Below, piece after piece: positions 22,814 through 31,273 of a stretch of 60,056 bases of DNA (its first letter is position 1; every line of letters starts with the position of its first letter). The translations under genes were made by a program, and so were the position numbers. Source of the stretch: DATMBL01 sp050735975 (lineage in GTDB: Bacteria; Desulfobacterota; Binatia; UBA9968); the NCBI GenBank assembly GCA_050735975.1, contig JBOHVS010000337.1:1-60056 (forward strand), in the 5' to 3' direction. The notes below the pieces were generated by a model that saw nothing but the letters and a program-made list of their open reading frames with translations, was not told where the DNA came from and searched no databases.

Positions 22814-24874
22814 ATGGAAACCAAGCACAGCAACCAGCTGATCCAGGAGACCAGCCCTTATCTATTGCAACACGCCCATAATCCTGTCGACTGGTATCCG
22901 TGGGGAGAGGAGGCCTTTCAGAAGGCCAAGAGTGAAAACAAACCGATCCTTCTCAGTATCGGTTATTCTGCCTGCCACTGGTGCCACGTCATGGAACGTG
23001 AGTCGTTCGAAGACGAGCAGATCGCCGCGCTGATGAACGAGCTTTTCGTCAACATCAAAGTCGACCGGGAGGAGCGGCCGGATCTGGACGAGATCTACAT
23101 GAATGCCGTACAGATGCTCACGGGAAGGGGCGGCTGGCCAATGACGGTCTTCCTCACGCCGGAAGGCAAACCTTTTTACGGTGGCACCTATTTTCCGCCG
23201 GAGGATCGCTACGGCGTTCCCGGGTTTCCCAAAATACTGACGGGCGTCGCGAACGCTTATCGTCAAAAGCCCCAGGAAGTCCAGCGGAGCGTCAACCAGA
23301 TCCTCGCTGCGTTGGAGCGGATGTCTGGCTCAGCGACCGAAACTCAGCAGACGTTCTCGCCCGAGGTCATTACTGAAAGCGCTCAACAGTTAGCGCAAGC
23401 GTATGATTCGAATCACGGCGGTTTAGGCAAGGCCCCCAAGTTTCCGAATGTGGGGGTCTACGAGCTGTTCCTGCGCCATTACCGTCGTTCCAAAAATGAA
23501 CGATACCTGGAGATGGTAACTCATACCTTAAGAAGAATGGCCGATGGCGGTATTTACGATCACCTAGGCGGGGGTTTTCATCGCTATTCAGTGGACGAAA
23601 AATGGCTTGTCCCGCACTTCGAAAAAATGCTCTACGATAATGCCCAGCTCGTGCGTATTTATGCGCAGGTTTATTGCGCGACGAACAATCCCTTCTTCAA
23701 ACGAATCGTGGAAGAGACAACGGAGTATCTCCTTCGAGAGATGCGCCATCCAGGCGGAGGTTTCTACTCGACTCAGGACGCCGACAGCGAGGGTGAAGAG
23801 GGCAGGTTTTTCGTTTGGATGCCTGATGAAATCAGCCGAATCCTGGGCGAAGAAGCCGGCGAAATCTTTTGCCGCATGTATGACGTCAGCGAGCATGGCA
23901 ATTTCGAGGAGAAGAACATCCTGCATCCAATCCTGACAGTCGAACAAACCAGCAAGCTGTTCAAACGAAAAGAGGCGGATATCGAGAATCTCATATCGAC
24001 AGCCAAAGAGAAGCTTTTTAATGAACGGGAGAAAAGGATCAAACCGTTCCGCGATGAGAAGATCTTGACTTCATGGAACGGTCTGATGCTTTCGGGTTTG
24101 GCGGAGGCTATAAAAATCTCACGGAATCCAAACTACCTTGGCGCCGCCAACGCGACGGTCGAGTTCTTCTTCACTCAGATGTTTCGTGATGGCTACCTGT
24201 TGCATGTCTACAAAGATGACAAAGCTAAATTATTCGGATACTTAGATGACTATGCCTTTTTGGCCACGGGACTGCTGGATGTTTATGAGGCGACTTTGGA
24301 ACGGTCGCATTTGGAGCGTGCGCTGGGGCTGGTCGATATCATGATCCGTGAGTTTTGGGACGATCAAGATGGAGCTTTTTTTTACACCGGCAAATCTCAC
24401 GAACAACTAATCGCCCGGTCGAAACCGATTTTCGACGGGTCGGTTCCGTCGGGAAACGCGGTCGCAACTCAACTGCTTCTGCGGTTCTATCATTACACGG
24501 CGCGAGATGACTACCTGAAAAAAGCTGAAAAGGTCTTACGGTCCTATTATGACACGATGGCGAGCCAGCCTTTTGGCTTTGCGCATATGCTTGCTGCGTT
24601 GGATTTTTACTTGGAAAAGCCGAAGGAGATCGTATTAATAGGAAGCAGAGAAGACCAGGTTACCGCCGATCTGCTCAAAAACATTCATTCGCTCTACCTG
24701 CCCAACATGACTCTACAGCTGGCGAGCGCTGATCAGCCGCTCGAAAAGATCTCGCCGTTATTCGCAGGTAAAAAACAGCTTGACGGAAAGCCCACTATCT
24801 ACGTTTGCCAGAATTTTACCTGTTCCCAACCGGTAACAACATGGGAAGATCTCAAGCCAATCCTGGAAAGCTAG
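22814..24874 (+). CDS. DUF255 thioredoxin-fold / six-hairpin protein (YyaL family)
   Basis: A 686-residue protein with an N-terminal thioredoxin-like domain (SPYLLQHAHNPVDWYPW, then CHWC at C54-C57) and a C-terminal alpha/alpha barrel resembling N-acylglucosamine 2-epimerases (GGFHRYSVDEKWLVPHFEKM, FYSTQDADSEGEEG). The family (spermatogenesis-associated 20/YyaL) is widespread and its reaction is not established. ATG 22814 is the natural start; GTG 22793 is in frame upstream. It is convergent with parB, 31 bases apart. Confidence 0.92.
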   Translation: METKHSNQLIQETSPYLLQHAHNPVDWYPWGEEAFQKAKSENKPILLSIGYSACHWCHVMERESFEDEQIAALMNELFVNIKVDREERPDLDEIYMNAVQMLTGRGGWPMTVFLTPEGKPFYGGTYFPPEDRYGVPGFPKILTGVANAYRQKPQEVQRSVNQILAALERMSGSATETQQTFSPEVITESAQQLAQAYDSNHGGLGKAPKFPNVGVYELFLRHYRRSKNERYLEMVTHTLRRMADGGIYDHLGGGFHRYSVDEKWLVPHFEKMLYDNAQLVRIYAQVYCATNNPFFKRIVEETTEYLLREMRHPGGGFYSTQDADSEGEEGRFFVWMPDEISRILGEEAGEIFCRMYDVSEHGNFEEKNILHPILTVEQTSKLFKRKEADIENLISTAKEKLFNEREKRIKPFRDEKILTSWNGLMLSGLAEAIKISRNPNYLGAANATVEFFFTQMFRDGYLLHVYKDDKAKLFGYLDDYAFLATGLLDVYEATLERSHLERALGLVDIMIREFWDDQDGAFFYTGKSHEQLIARSKPIFDGSVPSGNAVATQLLLRFYHYTARDDYLKKAEKVLRSYYDTMASQPFGFAHMLAALDFYLEKPKEIVLIGSREDQVTADLLKNIHSLYLPNMTLQLASADQPLEKISPLFAGKKQLDGKPTIYVCQNFTCSQPVTTWEDLKPILES

Positions 24875-24905
24875 CGAAGTCCTAGAACCCATCGCCCGAC
24901 GGAAT

Positions 24906-25799
24906 TTATCGGCTTACACCGGGTTGAACTAGGCTGTCCTTGATACTCTGAACGATACGTTCCAAATCGGCCGCGGAGTAGTATTCAATCTCAATCTTTC
25001 CTTTCGCCGATCTGGCTTTCGGTATCAACCGCACTCGTGTTCCTAGCGAACGCTGCAGATCTTCGACTACCGCCCGGAGGTCGGGGTCGATGAGCGGAAC
25101 TTGCCGGCGCCGCTTCCTGCCAGAGGTCAGATGACGCACCAGTTTTTCGGTTTCACGTGTGGATAGTCCCTTAGCGATAACTTCACGGCAAGACGAAATA
25201 ATCAGCGGCTCGCTATGTAAGCCAAGCAGCGCCCGCGCTTGTCCCGCCGGAAGGTTTCCCGACGCGACTTCTTGCTGGACGTCCGACGGCAAGGATAGCA
25301 AACGGATGGCGTTGGCGATTGCCGGGCGGCTTTTGGCGACTTTTTCGGCCATTTCGTCTTGGCTCCAACGAAATTCCTCTTGCAGCCGCCGATAGCCGTT
25401 GGCTTCTTCGATGGGGTTGAGATCCTCGCGCTGCAGGTTTTCAACCAGCGCCAACTGGAGCGCTTCCTGATCCGTCGCTTCGCGAATGACTACCGGTACT
25501 TCGGTGAGCCCGGCTTCCATCGCCGCGCGCCAACGGCGCTCACCCGCGATCAGCTCGTAGTCGCCGCCCTTGGGGCGAACCACCAACGGTTGAATGATTC
25601 CCTGGTTCCGAATCGATGAAGCGAGTTCTTCGATCTTGGCTTCATCGAAAATTCGGCGGGGCTGAAAAGGACTAGGCGCAATTCTTTCTACATGGACATT
25701 GAGCGTTGCGGCTTCGCTTCTTGTCTCTCCGAGCGGCTCGGCAGCGACAGGTATAAGCGCGCTGAGTCCTCTACCCAATCCCTTCCTCTGTGTTGACAT
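24906..25799 (-). CDS. parB: Chromosome partitioning protein ParB
   Basis: A 297-residue ParB/Spo0J. The N-terminus KGLGRGLSALIP is the ParA-interacting tail, GERRWRAA lies in the CTPase region, and the helix-turn-helix core VAKSRPAIANAIRLLSLP follows, then a C-terminal dimerisation domain. It loads on parS and spreads as a CTP clamp to organise the origin region. It overlaps parA by 29 bases. Two parS sites lie at 26661 and 29034. Confidence 0.97.
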   Translation of the reverse strand: MSTQRKGLGRGLSALIPVAAEPLGETRSEAATLNVHVERIAPSPFQPRRIFDEAKIEELASSIRNQGIIQPLVVRPKGGDYELIAGERRWRAAMEAGLTEVPVVIREATDQEALQLALVENLQREDLNPIEEANGYRRLQEEFRWSQDEMAEKVAKSRPAIANAIRLLSLPSDVQQEVASGNLPAGQARALLGLHSEPLIISSCREVIAKGLSTRETEKLVRHLTSGRKRRRQVPLIDPDLRAVVEDLQRSLGTRVRLIPKARSAKGKIEIEYYSAADLERIVQSIKDSLVQPGVSR

Positions 25800-26601
25800 G
25801 TTTTTTCTCTCCGTTGTTGATAACTTCTTTCGCGAGCTCCAGATAGTCTTGTGCTCCCGTCGACTGGGGGTCGTACAAACAAGCAGGCTTGCCGAAACTA
25901 GGGCTCTCGCTCAGGCGGACGTTCCTTCGAATGACGGTATGAAAAATCGTATCGGGAAAATGAGCGCGAATCTCCTCGACCACTTGATGCGCGAGTCGAT
26001 TCCGGCTGTCGAACATCGTAATTAAAATCCCTTCCAGATGAAGATTTGGGTTCAATCCTTTTTGCACCAAGCTCATAGTTTCCACTAGCGCGGTTAATCC
26101 TTCCAGAGCATAGTACTCGCTTTGAATCGGTACCAGCAATGAATCTGCTGCCGTGAGAGCGTTCAGTGTCAGAAGTCCAAGGGACGGCGGGCAATCAAGC
26201 ACAACGTAGGCGAACTGCTTGCGCACCGACAGCAATGAGTGCTTGAGGCGGTATTCTCTTTTTTCGGCGCTCACTAACTCAATTTCTGCGCCGATTAAAT
26301 CTCTACTGGACGGAACGACGAACAGCTTGGGAAGGTCGGTCAGGCATATAACTTCTGTCATCCAATGAGATCCACACAAGACATTGTAGAGGCCGGCCTT
26401 CACCTTCAAGCGATCGATCCCTAAACCCGTCGTACTGTTGCCCTGAGGATCTACGTCGATCAAAAGGGTCGGCTTGTCTGAGAGCGCGAGCGATGCGGCC
26501 AGGTTGACTGCGGTAGTAGTTTTACCAACTCCCCCTTTTTGATTCGCAATCGCAATCACCTTCCCAACAAAAATATCTTTAGAAATCAATATGTTATACA
26601 T
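25771..26601 (-). CDS. parA: Chromosome partitioning ATPase ParA
   Basis: A 276-residue Soj/ParA ATPase with deviant Walker A QKGGVGKTTT (residues 21-30), Walker B region VLDCPPSLGLLTLNAL and DPQGNSTTGLGI. It binds DNA nonspecifically with ATP and moves ParB-parS complexes. Start ATG 26601 gives a 14-residue extension before the usual VIAIANQKGG; GTG 26559 is an alternative. A parS site lies 60 bases upstream. rsmG, which usually precedes parA, is absent. Confidence 0.96.
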   Translation of the reverse strand: MYNILISKDIFVGKVIAIANQKGGVGKTTTAVNLAASLALSDKPTLLIDVDPQGNSTTGLGIDRLKVKAGLYNVLCGSHWMTEVICLTDLPKLFVVPSSRDLIGAEIELVSAEKREYRLKHSLLSVRKQFAYVVLDCPPSLGLLTLNALTAADSLLVPIQSEYYALEGLTALVETMSLVQKGLNPNLHLEGILITMFDSRNRLAHQVVEEIRAHFPDTIFHTVIRRNVRLSESPSFGKPACLYDPQSTGAQDYLELAKEVINNGEKKHVNTEEGIG

Positions 26602-26660
26602 ATTAGCAATGTTTTAAGTCTTTTATCACAAGAGCGCAATAAAAGGAAGAAAAAAATTGC

Positions 26661-26676
26661 TGTTTCACGTGAAACG
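26661..26676. promoter_or_regulatory. parS: parS site 1
   Basis: TGTTTCACGTGAAACG matches 15 of 16 bases of the ParB-binding palindrome TGTTTCACGTGAAACA. It is in the intergenic region 60 bases upstream of parA. Confidence 0.9.
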
Positions 26677-26839
26677 GAGAAATTCTGGGGTGCTCTAGTT
26701 CGCCCAGGGCGAAATTTCCAGCAGATTACTGCCAAACCCATTTGAAGTCAGAGGTCGGCGGTCCCTTGCTCCCTGCTCTTTGACACCTGAGTCTCTCGGT
26801 GCGCCGGCTTTCCTCTGCCGTGGGGGCCAGCCAGAAAGG

Positions 26840-26969
26840 CCGCGGTCACAGGGACGTGGAAGTTGCTCCCAGGCCCCGACCGCTGAAATAACCACCTTCG
26901 GAGAGGATCGGGCGGCGGCCTACAAGGTAGAGGCTTATTGACCGTGGCCCGGAGGGGACTCGCCCGCGA
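26840..26969 (+). repeat. Diverged copy of a repeated segment (copy B), likely coding relic
   Basis: This segment aligns along about 125 bases with 32270-32392. In one plus frame it reads EITTFGEDRAAAYKVEAY then TGA, against GIATLGEDGVVAYKAQPID in the other copy; the GAA/GAG and GAC/GAT differences are synonymous, which favours descent from a protein-coding sequence. Family unknown. No start or complete frame remains. Confidence 0.4.
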
Positions 26970-26970
26970 C

Positions 26971-27102
26971 AGACTGTGTGAAAACTAGCCGACCACCCTT
27001 CGACACCTGCTCAGGATGATCGGCTAAGTATTGGAAATAACGATCGGTGCCCGTTCGTGCTGAGCCTGGTCGAAGCGCGAACGGAGACTTTTCACACAGT
27101 CT
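26971..27102. mobile_element. MITE-like inverted-repeat element, 132 bp
   Basis: AGACTGTGTGAAAA (26971-26984) and TTTTCACACAGTCT (27089-27102) are perfect 14-base inverted repeats. The interior has an inverted pair of TTCGAC-CTCAG and CTGAG-GTCGAA modules. It lies directly after copy B of the repeated segment and before the 3' end of mnmG. Confidence 0.65.
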
Positions 27103-27157
27103 AGCGAAGGCCGGAACACAGTGTCGCTGCTTCTCCATAGTCCGCGAATAATACGGA

Positions 27158-29068
27158 CTAGGAGCTTTTCCTCTTTTTAAGGTATATCGATAGGAGTGTG
27201 ACGGCGGCCGGCGTAATCCCGGCCATCCTTGCGGCCTGTCCCAAAGACCCGGGCTTGATTGTCGTGAGTTTCTCTCTAACCTCACGCGATAGGCCCTGAA
27301 CTTGTGTATAGTCAAGGTCGTCGGGAAGCTTTTGATTTTCTAATTTGCGAAACCTATCGACCATTTGGAACTGGCGGTCGATATAACCTTTGTATTTAAT
27401 CTCAAGCTCCGCCTGTGCTTCTATATCTGACGAAACTTCTGGGATTTCGGCTATACCTCGGAGCTGCTGCAGCGAGATCTCGGGCCGACGTAACACTTGT
27501 GCCAAAGAGGTCACGCCGCGCAAAGGCGCTGACTCAAAGGATGCCAGTAGCATGTTGACATTGGAAGAAGGAGAAACTTCGGTTCCTTCTAGCAACTTCA
27601 ACAGCGCCGAGGTCTTCTGTCTCTTATAACTTACTCTTTGATAGGCTTCATCAGTGGCTAATCCAAGCTTATGACTTATTTCGGTCAGGCGTAGATCAGC
27701 ATTATCCTCGCGTAAGAGCAGTCTATATTCCGCGCGCGAGGTGAACATTCGATAAGGCTCACTGTCTGTTCCTTTCGTAACCAGATCATCGATGAGCACG
27801 CCTATGTAGGCCTGGTCACGCGAAAGTATCAGCGGCTCTTTGAGGCGTAGACTCAGCGTCGAATTGATCCCAGCGATTATCCCCTGGGCTGCTGCTTCTT
27901 CGTAGCCCGTTGTACCGTTGATCTGTCCTGCATGATAGAGACCACGAACGAATTTAGTCTCGAGAGATGGATAAAGTTGAGTTGGCTCAACATAGTCGTA
28001 TTCAATTGCGTAGCCCGGCCGCATTATCTCTGCTGCCTCAAGCCCTTCGATGGACCGGACCATCGAAATTTGAATGTCCAGGGGCAGACTGGTCGAAAGG
28101 CCGTTAGGATAAACTTCCCTCGTATCCAAGCCTTCCGGCTCGAGGAAAATTTGGTGCCTTTGTTTATCAGCAAAGCGCACGATCTTATCTTCAATCGATG
28201 GACAATAGCGCGGTCCCTTGCTTTTTATGACTCCCGAATACATTGGCGATCGATAGAGGCCGGAGCGTATTATTTCATGAGTTCTATCGTTGGTATAAGT
28301 AATATGGCAAGGCACCTGTCGCTGGCTAACCTTATGGGTCGAAAATGAAAACGGAACCGGCGGATCGTCACCAAGCTGAACCTGCAGTTTCGAGTAATCA
28401 ATCGAACGGCTGTCCAAACGAGGACATGTACCGGTCTTTAGGCGGCCAATGTTAAATCCTAGCTCTGTAAGGCATTGGCTGAGTCCCTGGGCGGCAAAGT
28501 CACCGGCACGGCCCGCGGAGTAATTGCGATCGCCAACATGGATCAATCCACGCAGAAAGGTTCCGGTAGTCAAGATTACTCGGCGCCCATAAAAGATTTC
28601 ACCGATCTGAGTCTCGACACCACGAACCTCGCCATTCTCAACGAGCAACCGTTCCACACTACCTTGCCGCAGAGCAAGGCCATGGCAGTTCTCTAAGACA
28701 CGTTTCATTCGTTGCCTGTACAGGGCTTTATCTGCCTGCGCTCGCGATGCTCTTACCGCAGGACCCTTTTTCGTATTAAGAATCCTGAACTGGATACCGG
28801 TCTCATCGATCGCTCGCCCCATCTCACCACCGAGAGCGTCGATTTCCTTGACCAGATGACCCTTGCCGATCCCTCCGATAGCAGGGTTGCACGACATTTG
28901 CCCGATGTGGTCCAGATTAAGCGTCAGCATCAATGCGTTGCAGCCCATACGCGCGACCGCGAGGGACGCTTCAATGCCAGCATGCCCGGCACCGACAACG
29001 ATGACGTCATATATATCTTGTCGATCTATTTTTTGTTTCACGTGAAACGATGACTTCCCATGAGGCAC
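27158..29068 (-). CDS. mnmG: tRNA uridine-34 5-carboxymethylaminomethyl synthase subunit MnmG
   Basis: A 636-residue FAD protein. It shows the dinucleotide fold VIVVGAGHAGIEASLA, the CNPAIGGIGKGHLVKEIDALGG signature, the cysteine in LKTGTCPRLD, and the C-terminal helical domain contacting MnmE. With MnmE it modifies the wobble uridine of several tRNAs. The start is GTG 29068 with an unusual 18-residue N-terminal extension, or GTG 29041, because the first codons contain a parS site. It lies 40 bases after mnmE. Confidence 0.96.
   Translation of the reverse strand: MPHGKSSFHVKQKIDRQDIYDVIVVGAGHAGIEASLAVARMGCNALMLTLNLDHIGQMSCNPAIGGIGKGHLVKEIDALGGEMGRAIDETGIQFRILNTKKGPAVRASRAQADKALYRQRMKRVLENCHGLALRQGSVERLLVENGEVRGVETQIGEIFYGRRVILTTGTFLRGLIHVGDRNYSAGRAGDFAAQGLSQCLTELGFNIGRLKTGTCPRLDSRSIDYSKLQVQLGDDPPVPFSFSTHKVSQRQVPCHITYTNDRTHEIIRSGLYRSPMYSGVIKSKGPRYCPSIEDKIVRFADKQRHQIFLEPEGLDTREVYPNGLSTSLPLDIQISMVRSIEGLEAAEIMRPGYAIEYDYVEPTQLYPSLETKFVRGLYHAGQINGTTGYEEAAAQGIIAGINSTLSLRLKEPLILSRDQAYIGVLIDDLVTKGTDSEPYRMFTSRAEYRLLLREDNADLRLTEISHKLGLATDEAYQRVSYKRQKTSALLKLLEGTEVSPSSNVNMLLASFESAPLRGVTSLAQVLRRPEISLQQLRGIAEIPEVSSDIEAQAELEIKYKGYIDRQFQMVDRFRKLENQKLPDDLDYTQVQGLSREVREKLTTIKPGSLGQAARMAGITPAAVTLLSIYLKKRKSS
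29034..29049. promoter_or_regulatory. parS: parS site 2, within the 5' end of mnmG
   Basis: TGTTTCACGTGAAACG, identical to parS site 1, lies over the codons for SFHVKQ at the start of mnmG. The first codons of mnmG are poorly conserved, so this may be a place where a ParB site is tolerated, or the true start of mnmG may lie within it. Confidence 0.9.
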
Positions 29069-29108
29069 TCATCAGTGTTTTCAACGATCAAGTACAATTT
29101 TTACTTAC

Positions 29109-30485
29109 TTATTTTCCAATGCAAAACCCACTAAAAATACGTTCTAAAATATCATCACTCTTGACCAATCCAACGATCTCCTCGAGCGCATCCCGCGCTT
29201 CGTGAAGGTCTACCGCCACGAATTCCGGGGATTGCGCCGAAGATAGTGCCACTACCGCATCGCTAAGGGACCGATCGCTCCTGACCAATGCCGCCTTGTG
29301 CCGTTCATTCGTTATTACAATCGGCGGCTCGGTCGCTGTTCCAAGAACAACATTACGCAGACACAGTTTCAGCTGATCCAAGCCGAGTCCCTGCTTCGTT
29401 GAAATAGGCACGACTTCCAAATCTCCTACCAAAGCGCGCAATGATCCAAAATCGAGCGCCAAAGACAAATCACATTTGTTTACCACAACCAACGCTTTCC
29501 TGCTTCGAGCCGCCGAAATTAATGGAAAATCTTCCGGGGTCAGGGGTTCGGATCCATCCAAAACGAGCATAACGACATCAGCGCTTTGAAGGTGCTGCTT
29601 CGATAGATCCACGCCGATTCTCTCAATAGGATCTTGAGTCTCCCTTATTCCTGCGGTGTCCGACAAGGCCACAGGTAATCCGCCGAGATAGATAGACTCC
29701 TCGATAACATCCCTGGTAGTGCCGGGAATTGGTGTCACGATGACTCGTTCCTCGCCGAGTAGGGCATTCAGAAGGCTCGACTTACCGACGTTCGGCCGGC
29801 CGCAAATGCACACCCTTGCGCCTTCTCGAAACAATCGGCCCCATTCGTAACTATTGGTTAGATCGCATATTTTTCCTCGAAGTCCGTCAATTTTGGCGAT
29901 TAGCTCGCGGCGCTGCAGAAGCTCAATTTCTTCCTCTGGAAAATCGACTGCTGCTTCCACCTGAACCAGAATATCAAGCAACTGCTCCCTTAGTTCCCCG
30001 ACCCACTTGGACAACTCGCCCCTGACCTGATGCACTGCCAGGTTCAACCCGCCTTCGCTACGGGCCTTGATCAGATCAACGACCGCCTCGGCCTGAGCCA
30101 GATCGAGGCGGCCGTTGAGAAATGCGCGCTTCGTGAACTCGCCCGGATCAGCGTGGCGTGCTCCTCGCGACAGAACCAACCCCAGGAGGCGGCTGACGAG
30201 CAAAGGCCCGCCATGACAATGCACCTCGACAACATCTTCGCCGGTGTAGCTGCGCGGTTTGCGCATGACGGTGAGCAAAACTTCATCTAGTAGGACTTTG
30301 CTCTGCGGGTTCCGAATCGTCCCGTGATAAAGCATGTGAGACCGCAGTTTCCCGTTCTTGTCGTTCGTTCGATGAAAGATTTGATTGGCAATCTGCTCCG
30401 CCTCAGGACCGCTCAGACGCACGATACCGACTCCGCCCTCGCCGATCGGTGTAATGATTGCTGCGATCGTGTCTTCTTTATACAT
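29109..30485 (-). CDS. mnmE: tRNA modification GTPase MnmE
   Basis: A 458-residue protein with an N-terminal tetrahydrofolate-binding domain (DTIAAIITPIGEGGVGIVRLSG), a helical middle, and an inserted G domain whose P-loop GRPNVGKSSLLNALLG lies near residue 225; DTAGIRET and NKCDLS are the G3 and G4 motifs. The C-terminus FCIGK holds the conserved cysteine. It works with MnmG on U34 of tRNAs. ATG 30485 is preceded by GAGAGAG. Confidence 0.97.
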   Translation of the reverse strand: MYKEDTIAAIITPIGEGGVGIVRLSGPEAEQIANQIFHRTNDKNGKLRSHMLYHGTIRNPQSKVLLDEVLLTVMRKPRSYTGEDVVEVHCHGGPLLVSRLLGLVLSRGARHADPGEFTKRAFLNGRLDLAQAEAVVDLIKARSEGGLNLAVHQVRGELSKWVGELREQLLDILVQVEAAVDFPEEEIELLQRRELIAKIDGLRGKICDLTNSYEWGRLFREGARVCICGRPNVGKSSLLNALLGEERVIVTPIPGTTRDVIEESIYLGGLPVALSDTAGIRETQDPIERIGVDLSKQHLQSADVVMLVLDGSEPLTPEDFPLISAARSRKALVVVNKCDLSLALDFGSLRALVGDLEVVPISTKQGLGLDQLKLCLRNVVLGTATEPPIVITNERHKAALVRSDRSLSDAVVALSSAQSPEFVAVDLHEARDALEEIVGLVKSDDILERIFSGFCIGK

Positions 30486-30688
30486 GAAAAAAACTCTCTC
30501 ATCTTAACAATTTTCGATTCGATGGCAACATAACCGGCGACGCGCTCGAGCCGATTCGAAGAGAACTACCTGTACGGTGGATTCAAGGAGCGACGCGACG
30601 CTTCCGGCCTCTTGCGCCAGTAGCTTCCGCGACCTTGCAGTTGAAGCTCCGTGATACTCGATGGGTGAGGTTTGAGTCTCTAACCGGG

Positions 30689-31120
30689 CTAGCCCAATTG
30701 CCAAAACTTTCCTTCGATCGGAGTGCCGTCCACAACAGCGTAATCACTCTCCTCATCGGTGCGCTGGTTGCCCTCTGCATCGACTCGCAGAACCTTGGGT
30801 CTGCTCTTGCGGGCGCTCGTACGCAGCAGCGCCAACGGCCGGTCGCCCGTGCTTTGAAAATAGTAGAACCAGCCTTCCGGCAGCATGATACCTTCGCCTT
30901 TCTTCAGGACCGTCGGTTTGTGCTCCTTGTCATAGAAAGTCGCCTCCCCGTCCATAACGACGAAAGCATGGTCTTCGCCGGGATGGGTGTGGAGTTTGTT
31001 CTTCCGGCCGATCGAATAATAATTCAGTCCAACGGACAAATGTTCGGTATTGGCCATGGGGATATGGCTTCTCCCTCCCGTTAAGAGAGGTGTTTTTAGT
31101 TTGAAAGTAGCGGCGTCCAT
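30689..31120 (-). CDS. Cupin domain protein
   Basis: A 143-residue single-cupin protein. Metal-site residues are in KLHTHPGEDHAFVVMDGEATF (motif 1) and GEGIMLPEGWFYYFQS (motif 2, where the usual histidine is replaced). It may bind a small organic ligand or act as a dioxygenase or isomerase; the function cannot be named. It is divergent from the LLM oxidoreductase at 31274 and shares a 153-base intergenic region with it. Confidence 0.8.
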   Translation of the reverse strand: MDAATFKLKTPLLTGGRSHIPMANTEHLSVGLNYYSIGRKNKLHTHPGEDHAFVVMDGEATFYDKEHKPTVLKKGEGIMLPEGWFYYFQSTGDRPLALLRTSARKSRPKVLRVDAEGNQRTDEESDYAVVDGTPIEGKFWQLG

Positions 31121-31273
31121 CTCATCGTTCTCCTTTCTTTGTGATGACGATTCAACTCCGATAAAACTATCCTCGTCCCGTATATCGCAGAGATTGTAAC
31201 TTGAAAAGGGGTAAAGGCTTGGACTATTTTGAGCTGCATCGTCAAACCGTACTGCGTAAAAAGGAACAAAACC

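Larger units (their letters stand above)
26602..27157. other. Gene-free interval where rsmG would be expected
   Basis: Between parA and mnmG there are 556 bases without a credible gene. They hold a parS site (26661-26676), a degenerate segment related to 32270-32392 (about 26840-26969) and an inverted-repeat element (26971-27102). No RsmG methyltransferase motif was found in any frame. Confidence 0.6.

Noticed and set aside
26602..27157. tRNA or known structured RNA in the parA-mnmG gap
   Set aside because: No T-loop GTTCRANYC pattern or acceptor stem pairing was found.
26935..27315. 126-codon minus frame across the mnmG end as a possible rsmG
   Set aside because: It overlaps mnmG coding sequence and the inverted-repeat element and shows no methyltransferase motif.
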